DNA from: an uncultured bacterium | GTDB taxonomy: Bacteria > Bacillota > Clostridia > Lachnospirales > Lachnospiraceae | Direction of reading: 5' to 3' | DNA: 15,361 nt | Assembly (NCBI GenBank): GCA_905215775.1 | Contig: CAJMRM010000060.1 | Location: 1-15,361 of the forward strand | Shown: piece after piece, positions 6,386 to 13,346 of the stretch | Numbering within the stretch: the first letter of the stretch is position 1 | How the letters are laid out: each line of letters opens with the position of its first letter | The notes under the pieces: model-generated | The model's database searches: none | Told to the model about the DNA's origin: nothing | The model's input: the letters and a program-made list of their open reading frames with translations, nothing else | Translations under genes and position numbers: made by a program

Positions 6386-7298
6386 ATGGGAGTCCTTGTT
6401 TTTCTGTCCATTATGACCGCGGCTCTGGCGGTCCTGTCCTCCTGGTACCGCATCCGGCGGGTGAAAGAGCAGATCGCGGAGATCACAGACGCTCTGGCCG
6501 ATGTGAAAAATGGAAATGGCGGCCGCCGGATCCTGTCCGCAGAAAATGAACTGACAGCCCCCATTGCCTATGAGATCAATGAGATCGTTGTGTCCTATGA
6601 GCGCAGGCTTTCTGCGGTGCGGCAGGCAGAAGAGACAAACCGCCGGCTTATGACAAGCCTTTCCCATGATGTCCGGACGCCCCTTACGACGCTTATCGGG
6701 TATCTTGACGCCGCCCATAAGGGGCTTGTTACAGGCAGAGACCGGGATGACTATATCGAAACGGCCCGCCGGAAGGCCCACGATCTGAAAGAATATATTG
6801 ACGTTCTCTTTGACTGGTTCAGGTTAAATTCCAACGAGTTTACTATGGAGATCCACCCCACTGAGGCCGCAGAGCTCACAAGGAATATCCTGATCGACTG
6901 GGTTCCGGTCTTTGAGGATAAAGAGATCAGCTATGACATTGACATTCCCGAGCGCCCGGTCCGGGTAAGGCTCGATGCGGACGGATATATGAGGATCATA
7001 AACAATCTTGTCCAGAACGCGGTCGCCCACAGCCACGGGAAATTAAGATCGCTTTGTCAGAACAGGGAGCGCACATGAAGCTTCTTGTGGCGGACAATGG
7101 CGTAGGGATCGGGAAAGAGGATTTGAAGCATATTTTTGAACGGCTGTATAAGTGCGATAAGGGCCGGTCTCAGAAGGGCAGCGGCCTGGGCCTTTCCATT
7201 GTCCATCAGCTTGTGGAAAAGATGGGGGCAGCATAGCTGCGGAAAGCGTGCCGGGAAAGGGGACGGAATTTACCCTGCTTTTTCCCCTAGATCAGTGA
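6386..7298 (+). pseudogene. Sensor histidine kinase with two frameshifts
   Basis: A short membrane kinase of the type paired with peptide-antibiotic ABC transporters: one N-terminal membrane segment (about residues 2-22), no visible extracellular sensor domain, then the dimerisation domain with His94 in SLSHDVRTPL and the N box NNLVQNAVAHS. The frame is lost at the GGGAAA tract 7037-7042 and reads out to a stop at 7078. The next frame continues correctly (7039-7236) with the G1 box DNGVGIG and the G2 box GSGLGLSIV. It is lost again at the G5 tract 7224-7228, and the last 22 codons (AAESVPGKGTEFTLLFP and ends) lie in a third frame ending at TGA 7296-7298. One missing base at each site would restore a normal kinase of about 304 aa. 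These may be real inactivating changes, phase variation or sequencing errors in homopolymers. Start ATG 6386 follows AAGGAGG inside the end of the regulator gene. Confidence 0.9.
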
Positions 7299-7331
7299 GC
7301 GGCCCCTCTGGCATTCTGACCGGATCTTAAC

Positions 7332-7386
7332 TGCAAGGTTTTTGCAAGGCTGCGGCAAGGTTCATGCAAGGCCGGCGTGGTAGAAT
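7332..7386 (+). promoter_or_regulatory. Regulator-binding repeats and -10 box before the ABC genes
   Basis: Four heptamers lie in direct orientation with an exact 11-bp period: TGCAAGG 7332, TGCAAGG 7343, GGCAAGG 7354, TGCAAGG 7365. A -10-like TAGAAT follows at 7381-7386, and no recognisable -35 box is present at the right distance. This is the arrangement expected for an activator of the OmpR family bound as tandem dimers over the -35 region, most likely the regulator encoded at 5688-6380. Confidence 0.8.
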
Positions 7387-7412
7387 CTCTTACAGAACGA
7401 GGAGGTTTGCGT

Positions 7413-8336
7413 ATGGACAATATCATTATTGAAACAAGAAATCTGACCAAGCAGTATGGCTCGCAAAAGAGCGTGGCCGACTTGAATATCCATGTGAAGC
7501 GCGGAAGGATCTATGGTCTGCTGGGGAGAAACGGAGCCGGAAAAACGACCACCATGAAAATGCTGCTGGGCTTGACAAAGCCCACGTCCGGCGAGGTGCG
7601 GATCCGGGGAAATCCCCTGCAGGGGAATGAAAAGAAGATCCTGCCCCGCATCGGCAGCCTGATCGAGTCTCCCGGCTTTTATCCCAATCTGACCGCTGCG
7701 GAAAATCTGCGGATTTTTGCCATTCTGCGGGGCGTGCCAAACGGTCATGCCATCAAAGACGCCCTGGATCTGGTGGGGCTGCCTTATAAAGATAAAAAGC
7801 TCTTTTCCCAGTATTCTCTCGGCATGAAGCAGCGGCTTGCCATTGCCCTTGCTGTTATGCACGATCCGGAGCTCCTGATCCTGGATGAGCCCATCAATGG
7901 GCTTGATCCCATCGGCATTGCAGAGGTGCGCTCCTTCATCCGGGAGCTTTGCGACGCAGGCGGGAAGACCATTCTGATCTTCAGCCATATCCTTTCGGAA
8001 ATTTCCCTGCTGGCGGACGATATTGGGATCATTGACCACGGCGCGCTGCTGGAAGAGGAGAGCCTTGCCAGACTGGAGCAGAAAAGCGGCAGGCATGTCC
8101 GTTTTACGCTTTCCGACACTGCCCAGGCCGCAAGGATCCTGGAGCGCAGCTTCCATGAAACCAATTTCTCTATCCAGGATGACCACAGGCTGCAGCTTCA
8201 CAATCTGGATCTGCCAGTCGGAAAAGCGGTAGCTGCCTTTGTAGAAAACGGACTGGAGGTATCGGAGGCCCATACATGCGAAGAAAGCCTGGAGGATTAT
8301 TTCAGGCGTGTGACGGGAGGCGAGGGGATTGCTTAG
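7413..8336 (+). CDS. ABC transporter ATP-binding protein (bacitracin/lantibiotic-export type)
   Basis: 307-aa ATPase with Walker A GRNGAGKT (38-45), signature YSLGMKQR (134-141), Walker B LLILDEP (154-160), D-loop region INGLDP and switch His192 (FSHILSE). The domain is followed by a roughly 90-residue C-terminal extension, as in BcrA/NisF-like ATPases that energise self-protection against membrane-active peptides. The usual EPTNGLDP reads EPINGLDP here. ATG 7413 is supported by GAGGAGG nine bases upstream; the frame opens earlier at 7377 without a ribosome site. It precedes two ABC-2 permease genes, overlapping the first by 8 bases, and is preceded by activator repeats. Confidence 0.95.
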   Translation: MDNIIIETRNLTKQYGSQKSVADLNIHVKRGRIYGLLGRNGAGKTTTMKMLLGLTKPTSGEVRIRGNPLQGNEKKILPRIGSLIESPGFYPNLTAAENLRIFAILRGVPNGHAIKDALDLVGLPYKDKKLFSQYSLGMKQRLAIALAVMHDPELLILDEPINGLDPIGIAEVRSFIRELCDAGGKTILIFSHILSEISLLADDIGIIDHGALLEEESLARLEQKSGRHVRFTLSDTAQAARILERSFHETNFSIQDDHRLQLHNLDLPVGKAVAAFVENGLEVSEAHTCEESLEDYFRRVTGGEGIA

Positions 8337-8742
8337 ACTGATGGAATGTGAATTTCTGAAGCTGAAACGCAGGCCCCTGGTATTTATTTCCCTGGTGCTT
8401 TCCGTTTTCATGCCGTTGGCGTACATTTTTTTGCTGTCGGATGTGAACACAGATGTGGATGCTGTAAACGGAGTGATGTCCAGCCTGTTCCAGCTCAGCG
8501 CATATCTGCTTCTGATGCAGCCCTTTGGGCTGAACGCTGGCACCATGCTTCCGGGGCCGCTGGCTTTCCGCTGGACCTTCCAGTTTTATGACCAGAGCCG
8601 GACCAGCGAGGAGCTGGCAGAGCTGCTGGAGCGGATCAGCCCGTATTTTCTCGACCGCGCCCAGGTGTTCAGCGTGATCCTGGTGGAATCCGTTGTCTTT
8701 CTGACGCTGATCGCGATGGCCTTCCGGCGTCAGGAGATTTAA
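8329..8742 (+). CDS. ABC-2 type permease, short, probably internally deleted
   Basis: 137-aa membrane protein. The start (MLRLMECEFLKLKRRPLVF) and first membrane helix (about 17-37) are typical of the first permease of lantibiotic-type ABC systems, and the C-terminal helix (PYFLDRAQVFSVILVES to RRQEI) is typical of their end. Such permeases are usually about 240-250 aa with six helices. Here only about three hydrophobic stretches are left, and around residues 62-66 (LLLMQPFG) the second helix runs straight into a segment expected near the C-terminus. An in-frame loss of roughly 100 residues is likely (inference). Start is TTG 8329 with GGGAGG eight bases upstream; ATG 8341 is the alternative. 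It overlaps the ATPase gene and lies 12 bases before the second permease. Confidence 0.75.
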   Translation: MLRLMECEFLKLKRRPLVFISLVLSVFMPLAYIFLLSDVNTDVDAVNGVMSSLFQLSAYLLLMQPFGLNAGTMLPGPLAFRWTFQFYDQSRTSEELAELLERISPYFLDRAQVFSVILVESVVFLTLIAMAFRRQEI

Positions 8743-8754
8743 GGAGGTGGGACC

Positions 8755-9561
8755 ATGTGGAACCTGTTAAGATCGGAATTATTAAAGCTGCGCCGATGCC
8801 AGATCCTTCTGGTGGGGCTTGTGGCCCTTGGGCTCTGCCCGCTGGTGCAATATGGAAGCCAGATGATCATTGAGGCGGAATACCGGAATCCGGATTATAA
8901 TATCCAGACGCTTTTTGCAAATGTTGTATGGGGCAACACCCAGATATTCCTGCCTATTTCACTGGTGATGACAGGTGCCTGGCTCGTGGACAGGGAATCT
9001 GCCCACGATACGCTGAAAAACATCCTGGCAGTCCCTGTTTCCATGCCGGAGCTTTTGGGGGTGAAGCTGCTTCTGACCGGTATGCTTGCCGTTTTTCTGG
9101 GAATATACAGCGCCGGTGCTGCCCTGCTCACTGGACTGGCGGCCGGCTTGCCGGGACTGACTGCGGAGGTATTTTTTCATGGCAGTGTGCAGATCGTGGC
9201 GGCTGCCTTTACCACCAGCCTGGTCTGTATGCCCCTGATCCTGATTTTTGGACAGATCCGCGGGGCATATCTGGGCGGCTCCATCCTGGCGTTCTTCCTG
9301 GGATACAGCATGCTGTTCTTCAAAGGCGGCATCCTTTCCAGCCTGTATCCGTTTTCGGCTGCGCTGGTCCTGGCGGGCTTCGATCTGAGCGGATATGCCG
9401 GAACGACCGCAGCTCCGGACCTGCGGCTGGCCGCCGCCGGGGTTGGCGCCATGGTCCTCTGGACGGGACTGCTTCTGCTGCGGTCCCGTGAGAGAAAAGA
9501 AATGCGGCCCCGCAGGCAGACCGGCGCCAGGGGGAAGGCAAGAAGGACTGCGCCGCTGTAA
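8755..9561 (+). CDS. ABC-2 type permease, full length
   Basis: 268-aa integral membrane protein with an N-terminal MWNLLRSELLKLRR motif and about six hydrophobic stretches (roughly 18-36, 62-82, 103-130, 143-165, 170-205, 225-247). It contains the DTLKNILAVPVSMPELLGVKLL segment shared by permeases of lantibiotic and bacitracin exporters. The tail after the last helix is strongly basic (RSRERKEMRPRRQTG and following), as expected for a cytoplasmic end. ATG 8755 follows AAGGAGGTGGGACC. It is the last gene of the ABC unit, ended by the hairpin at 9579-9596. It would pair with the first permease and the ATPase in the membrane; the short first permease makes function of the complex doubtful. Confidence 0.9.
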   Translation: MWNLLRSELLKLRRCQILLVGLVALGLCPLVQYGSQMIIEAEYRNPDYNIQTLFANVVWGNTQIFLPISLVMTGAWLVDRESAHDTLKNILAVPVSMPELLGVKLLLTGMLAVFLGIYSAGAALLTGLAAGLPGLTAEVFFHGSVQIVAAAFTTSLVCMPLILIFGQIRGAYLGGSILAFFLGYSMLFFKGGILSSLYPFSAALVLAGFDLSGYAGTTAAPDLRLAAAGVGAMVLWTGLLLLRSRERKEMRPRRQTGARGKARRTAPL

Positions 9562-9578
9562 GGGAAGCAGATCGCCGC

Positions 9579-9596
9579 AGCCTCCGGAGGCTTTTT
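9579..9596 (+). terminator. Rho-independent terminator of the ABC operon
   Basis: AGCCT-CCGG-AGGCT hairpin (the whole is a perfect palindrome) followed by TTTT, 17 bases after the permease stop codon. Confidence 0.7.
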
Positions 9597-9638
9597 CCGC
9601 AGCTTCCGGCCATGGCCGTATGTTCCAGATTTTTCATC

Positions 9639-9686
9639 TTGACACACAGAACGAATGTTCGTATAATAAATTCAGAACACATGTTC
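9639..9686 (+). promoter_or_regulatory. SOS promoter with two LexA boxes
   Basis: Perfect consensus promoter: -35 TTGACA (9639-9644), 17-bp spacer, -10 TATAAT (9662-9667). Box 1, GAAC-GAAT-GTTC (9649-9660), fills the spacer. Box 2, GAAC-ACAT-GTTC (9675-9686), covers the transcription start region, 26 bp from box 1. Both match the Firmicutes LexA pattern GAAC-N4-GTTC. Half-sites GTTC (9622-9625) and GAAC (9695-9698) flank them. Repression by LexA and induction by DNA damage are expected. Confidence 0.88.
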
Positions 9687-9764
9687 TTTTTACAGAACAG
9701 GGGAAGGTCCGCCGGGCTGTACCCTCTGCGTGTGAAGCTGTGTGAGAAAGAGAGGATGGCTGGA

Positions 9765-10082
9765 ATGGAGTATCGGGCATTGGGAAATTCAAATCTGGAT
9801 GACGGGACCGTCAAGGGGGACCGGAGAGAGGCGGCCTGTATGGCGTGGTTTCCTGCCAGCCGGGAGCTGTATCCGGTTTCCGTTAAATTTAGGGGCGACG
9901 ATGGGGAGGTCATCTGTGTCAGGAATATCAATATTTCATCGTCGGAGGATATCCTGTGCAACGGGATCGCTTCAAAGCAGTTTTTGTGCAATGCGGTCAT
10001 CGGCGGCCTGGTCCAGGATTTTGCCCTGATTTTTTATGCCAGGCCGTCCCGGTGGGAGATCGTATTCCGCCCAAGGCAGTAG
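9765..10082 (+). CDS. Unrecognised small protein under SOS control (105 aa)
   Basis: I do not recognise this protein. It has no membrane segment or signal peptide; it looks like a compact mixed alpha/beta cytoplasmic protein. Visible features are MEYRALGNSNLDDG at the start, a SVKFRGDDGEVICVRNINI strand-turn-strand in the middle and a strand-rich C-terminus ending WEIVFRP. ATG 9765 is chosen for AGAGG at 9751-9755; ATG 9756 and GTG 9732 are in the same frame. The gene stands alone between the ABC terminator and the tRNA promoter, and the consensus promoter with two LexA boxes lies about 100 bases upstream. A DNA-damage role, such as repair accessory or division control, is suggested only by this promoter. 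No U-rich terminator is evident after it. Confidence 0.75.
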   Translation: MEYRALGNSNLDDGTVKGDRREAACMAWFPASRELYPVSVKFRGDDGEVICVRNINISSSEDILCNGIASKQFLCNAVIGGLVQDFALIFYARPSRWEIVFRPRQ

Positions 10083-10151
10083 GCGGAGGCCCTGCATTTA
10101 CCAGGATTTTTCACAGAGCATTCACGAAATCCATGAAAAATAAAATTATTG

Positions 10152-10180
10152 TTGACATTTTGCTCCAAACATGGTATCCT
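10152..10180 (+). promoter_or_regulatory. tRNA promoter
   Basis: -35 TTGACA (10152-10157), 17-bp spacer, -10 TATCCT (10175-10180), about 22 bases before the mature tRNA 5' end. Confidence 0.75.
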
Positions 10181-10201
10181 AATGTTCGTTAAGCAAAGCG
10201 T

Positions 10202-10275
10202 GGCGGAATAGCTCAGTTGGCTAGAGCATACGGTTCATACCCGTAGTGTCGAGAGTTCGAATCTCCCTTCCGCTA
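10202..10275 (+). tRNA. tRNA-Met (CAT), elongator type
   Basis: Complete 74-base cloverleaf: acceptor GGCGGAA / TTCCGCT with a terminal G-T pair, D stem GCTC/GAGC, anticodon stem TACGG/CCGTA with loop TTCATAC, T loop TTCGAAT, discriminator A. The CCA is not encoded. The T stem has one A-C mismatch (GAGAG/CTCCC). The paired first base and the anticodon stem without three consecutive G-C pairs argue against initiator tRNA, and the overall sequence against the lysidine-modified tRNA-Ile. It has its own promoter and terminator and repeats the 54 bases seen at 1-54. Confidence 0.95.
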
Positions 10276-10282
10276 CTAAAAT

Positions 10283-10311
10283 GGGATCCTGAATACAGGG
10301 TCCCCTTTTTT
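10283..10311 (+). terminator. Rho-independent terminator after tRNA-Met
   Basis: GGGATCCTG / CAGGGTCCC (9 bp, one T-G pair) with an AATA loop, then C and six T. Confidence 0.85.
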
Positions 10312-10323
10312 ATAGAAATTTTC

Positions 10324-10353
10324 TTATCATTTTTCCGTATTCTGTGGTATACT
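10324..10353 (+). promoter_or_regulatory. Promoter of the lipid kinase-ispF-cysS-mrnC-rlmB operon
   Basis: -10 TATACT (10348-10353) with a weaker -35 TTATCA (10324-10329), 18-bp spacer. A small dyad, ATTATG-TTGTA-CATAAT (10361-10377), lies just downstream of the expected start and could be an operator or simply a leader hairpin. Confidence 0.55.
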
Positions 10354-10417
10354 AGATTTAATTATGTTGTACATAATAGGATCTATGTAATACCGGCAGG
10401 ATAAAACGGAGGGTTCC

Positions 10418-11347
10418 ATGTATCAGTTTATCGTAAATCCCAGTGCAGGAACTGGTAAGGGGTATCGCATATGGAAACGGCTGGAACGGCAGCTGGAAAG
10501 TGAGGGCCGGGAATACCGGGTGTTCTTTACGGAGAACCGGGGAGATGCGGCCGAGATCGCCAGGGCGCTGACCGCCGATAAGAATGAACCGAAGACGATC
10601 ATTATCGTAGGCGGAGAGGGGACGTACAATGAAGTCCTCAACGGGGTATCCTTTAAGGGGATGGTGACTCTGGGATACGTTCCGGCGGGATTCCGGAATG
10701 CCCTGTCCCGGCGGAGCCAGCCGTCCTGCAAGATAAAGACCCAGTGCAGACGCATACTCCATCCGCAATACTATGAGCTGCTGGATTACGGCGTTGTGAC
10801 CTGCGGGGAGGACGAGATCTTTAACCGGCGGTTTGCCGGAAGGTGCGGCGTGGGGCTGGATGCAGCTGTATGCCATAATCTGCTGTGCTGTCCCGTCCGC
10901 AGCCAGATGCGGCGGCTCCATATGGCCGGGGCGCTGAAGGTGGTCCTGGCGCTGAAGCAGCTGGCGCTTGCGCGGCCGGTGCGGGGACATCTCCTTCTGG
11001 ACGGGGTGAAGAAGGTGGAGTTTAATTATATCTACTTTATCACCGTCCGGATGGGGCAGGAGAAAAAGAAAAAACGGAAGCACGGACAGGAGATACCGGA
11101 GGACAGCGGGAAAATGACGGTCTATGTGGCCAACAGTTCTCTGAAGAGAAGGATGTTCGGCCCTGTCCTGGATGTGATCGCGGGAGTAAGAAAGCGGGAG
11201 CGCGGCGTCCGGAGCTTTGAATGCAGCGAGGTATCGGTCCATCTGGAACGGCCTCTGGCAGTCCATGTGGACGGAGAAAGCTGCATGTGCCAGCAGGATA
11301 TGGAGATCCGGTGCATTCCCAGGAAGATCCGGATGATCAGCGCTTAG
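10418..11347 (+). CDS. Diacylglycerol/lipid kinase-family protein with altered catalytic motifs
   Basis: 309-aa protein of the DAGK catalytic-domain family (DgkB/YegS-like soluble lipid kinases). The N-terminal NPSAGTGKG segment (7-15) and the region TIIIVGGEGTYNEVLNG are clear. The normally invariant GGDGT is GGEGT (65-69, Asp to Glu at 67), and the P-x-GxxND block after it is PAGFRNA (89-95), so the usual GND is lost. The C-terminal beta-sandwich is recognisable (CGVGLDAAV; VHVDGESC near the end), but the middle has a Lys-rich stretch (EKKKKRKHGQE) where related proteins have a phosphate/lipid loop. It may be a divergent or inactive paralogue. ATG 10418 has GGAGGG upstream. It is first in the operon, 30 bases before ispF. 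Confidence 0.85.
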   Translation: MYQFIVNPSAGTGKGYRIWKRLERQLESEGREYRVFFTENRGDAAEIARALTADKNEPKTIIIVGGEGTYNEVLNGVSFKGMVTLGYVPAGFRNALSRRSQPSCKIKTQCRRILHPQYYELLDYGVVTCGEDEIFNRRFAGRCGVGLDAAVCHNLLCCPVRSQMRRLHMAGALKVVLALKQLALARPVRGHLLLDGVKKVEFNYIYFITVRMGQEKKKKRKHGQEIPEDSGKMTVYVANSSLKRRMFGPVLDVIAGVRKRERGVRSFECSEVSVHLERPLAVHVDGESCMCQQDMEIRCIPRKIRMISA

Positions 11348-11377
11348 AATAAATATCAATGGCAAAGGAGAATGAAT

Positions 11378-11920
11378 ATGAGGATCGGTCAGGGATACGA
11401 TGTACATCGGCTGACAGAAGGCAGAAAGCTGATCCTGGGAGGCGTGGATATCCCTTATGAAAAAGGACTTCTGGGCCACTCGGATGCAGATGTGCTGCTG
11501 CATGCCATTATGGATGCCCTGCTGGGGGCGGCTGCCCTGGGAGATATCGGACAGCATTTCCCGGATTCTGACGAGGAATATAAGGGAATTTCCAGCCTTT
11601 CCCTTTTAAAACGGGTGGGAGAGCTCCTGGCGGAAAACGGGTTCCTCATTGAAAATATCGATTCGACGGTGATCGCCCAGAAGCCGAAGCTTCTGCCGTA
11701 CCGGCCCAGGATGATGGAAAATATCGCAGACGCCCTGGGGCTGGAGAGAGACCGGGTGAGCGTTAAGGCCACCACAGAGGAGGGGCTTGGCTTTACGGGA
11801 AACGGCGAGGGGATCGCGGCCCAGGCCGTGTGTCTGCTTTCCACGGTGGCCGATTACGATCCGGGGGACCGGATGGAGGCGGGAGGCTGTACGGGCTGTC
11901 CCGGCTGCCAGAAAGAATAA
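11378..11920 (+). CDS. ispF: 2-C-methyl-D-erythritol 2,4-cyclodiphosphate synthase
   Basis: Cyclises CDP-methylerythritol 2-phosphate to methylerythritol cyclodiphosphate, releasing CMP, in the MEP route to isoprenoids. The metal ligands Asp8, His10 (GQGYDVHRL) and His42 (HSDADVLLHAIMDALLGA) are present, as are DIGQHFPD and the C-terminal TTEEGLGFTGNGEGIAAQA block. ATG 11378 gives AAAGGAG a spacing of seven; ATG 11372 is too close to it. At 180 aa the protein is about 20 residues longer than usual: after the normal end it carries a tail closing with CTGCPGC, three cysteines in a zinc-ribbon-like spacing. It lies 16 bases upstream of cysS in the same operon. Confidence 0.96.
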   Translation: MRIGQGYDVHRLTEGRKLILGGVDIPYEKGLLGHSDADVLLHAIMDALLGAAALGDIGQHFPDSDEEYKGISSLSLLKRVGELLAENGFLIENIDSTVIAQKPKLLPYRPRMMENIADALGLERDRVSVKATTEEGLGFTGNGEGIAAQAVCLLSTVADYDPGDRMEAGGCTGCPGCQKE

Positions 11921-11936
11921 AAAAGAGGAGAAGATC

Positions 11937-13346
11937 ATGAAAATCTATAATACCCTTTCCAGAAGAAAAGAAGAGTTTGTTCCGGTGGAGCCGGGAAAAG
12001 TAAAGATGTACGTCTGCGGCCCGACGGTCTATAACCTGATCCATATCGGGAATGCCCGTCCCATGATCGTATTCGATACGGTCCGCAGATATTTTGAATA
12101 TAAGGGCTATGAGGTGAATTTTGTATCCAACTTCACCGATGTGGACGATAAGATCATCAAAAAATCCATAGAGGAGGGCGTGGACGCAGATACGGTCTCC
12201 AAACGGTATATCGCCGAGTGCAGAAAAGATATGGAGGCCATGAATATCATGCCCGCCACAAAGAATCCCCTGGCGACGGAGGAGATCGGCGGCATGCTGG
12301 ATATGATCCAGACGCTGATCGAAAAGGGCTACGCCTATGCGGCGGCAGACGGAACGGTTTACTACCGGGTGAGAAAATTCAAGGATTACGGAAAGCTGTC
12401 CCATAAAAACCTGGACGATCTCCAGTCCGGCTTCCGTGAGATCAAGGTCACCGGTGAAGAGGGAAAAGAGGATCCCAATGATTTCGTGCTCTGGAAGCCC
12501 AAAAAGGAAGGAGAGCCCTTCTGGGAGTCTCCCTGGTGCCAGGGCCGTCCCGGCTGGCATATCGAATGCTCGGTTATGGCAAAAAGATATCTGGGAGACG
12601 AGATCGACATCCACGCCGGCGGCGAGGATCTGATCTTCCCCCACCACGAAAATGAGATCGCCCAGAGTGAGGCGGCCAACGGCGTGACCTTTGCCAGATA
12701 CTGGATGCACAACGGTTTCCTGAATATTGATAATAAGAAGATGTCCAAATCCCTGGGCAATTTCTTCACAGTGCGGGAGATCGCTGAAAAATACGATCTC
12801 CAGGTACTCCGCTTCTTTATGCTGAGCGCCCATTACAGAAGTCCCCTGAATTTCAGCGCGGAGCTGATGGAGGCGTCGAAAAACGGCCTGGACCGTATCC
12901 TTACGGGCGTTGAAAAGCTGAAGGAGCTGGAAGGAAAGGCGGCTGCCGGAGCCATGAGCGCTGAGGAGCTGGAAAATCAGAAGAAGGCTCTGGAGCTGGT
13001 GGATAAATATGAGGCGTCCATGGAGGATGATTTCAATACGGCCGATGCCGTATCCGCAGTCTTCGAGCTGGTGAAGCTCAGCAACTCCACCGCCTCTGCC
13101 GAAAGCACAGGGGCCTATGTGGGCTGGATGAAGGAGACCATTGAACGGCTCTGCGGCGTTCTTGGGATCATCACGGAGAAAAAGGAGGAGATCCTGGATT
13201 CAGAGATCGAGGACCTGATCGCCCAGAGACAGGCGGCCAGAAAAGCAAAGGATTTCGCCCTGGCTGACCAGATCCGCGGAAAGCTCCTGGATATGGGGAT
13301 CATCCTGGAGGATACCAGAGAGGGAGTAAAATGGAAACGGGCGTAA
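11937..13346 (+). CDS. cysS: Cysteinyl-tRNA synthetase
   Basis: 469-aa class I synthetase that charges tRNA-Cys in the cytoplasm. The first signature is HIGN (36-39, in IHIGNARP), a normal variant of HIGH in Firmicutes CysS. KMSKS is at 268-272. The zinc site for cysteine selection is visible as Cys27 (YVCGPTVYN), the Cys in GWHIECSVMA, and His/Glu in FPHHENEIAQSE. The C-terminal anticodon-binding region (about 340-469) is full length and ends in the typical IxLEDTxxGVxWKR. ATG 11937 follows AGAGGAGAAGATC; the open frame extends upstream into ispF but begins normally here. No T-box leader is visible. It overlaps mrnC by 16 bases. Confidence 0.98.
   Translation: MKIYNTLSRRKEEFVPVEPGKVKMYVCGPTVYNLIHIGNARPMIVFDTVRRYFEYKGYEVNFVSNFTDVDDKIIKKSIEEGVDADTVSKRYIAECRKDMEAMNIMPATKNPLATEEIGGMLDMIQTLIEKGYAYAAADGTVYYRVRKFKDYGKLSHKNLDDLQSGFREIKVTGEEGKEDPNDFVLWKPKKEGEPFWESPWCQGRPGWHIECSVMAKRYLGDEIDIHAGGEDLIFPHHENEIAQSEAANGVTFARYWMHNGFLNIDNKKMSKSLGNFFTVREIAEKYDLQVLRFFMLSAHYRSPLNFSAELMEASKNGLDRILTGVEKLKELEGKAAAGAMSAEELENQKKALELVDKYEASMEDDFNTADAVSAVFELVKLSNSTASAESTGAYVGWMKETIERLCGVLGIITEKKEEILDSEIEDLIAQRQAARKAKDFALADQIRGKLLDMGIILEDTREGVKWKRA

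Noticed and set aside
7362..8546. 394-codon ORF on the minus strand
   Set aside because: It lies opposite the ABC ATPase, whose Walker A, signature and Walker B motifs are clear. The minus frame has no ribosome site and no recognisable domain.
10361..10377. ATTATG-TTGTA-CATAAT dyad as a riboswitch or T-box
   Set aside because: Too short and isolated; the leader before 10418 has no T-box or riboswitch consensus.
10358..11557. 399-codon ORF on the minus strand
   Set aside because: Mirror of the lipid kinase-family gene and the start of ispF; its composition (many His/Pro/Arg) is typical of an antisense frame.
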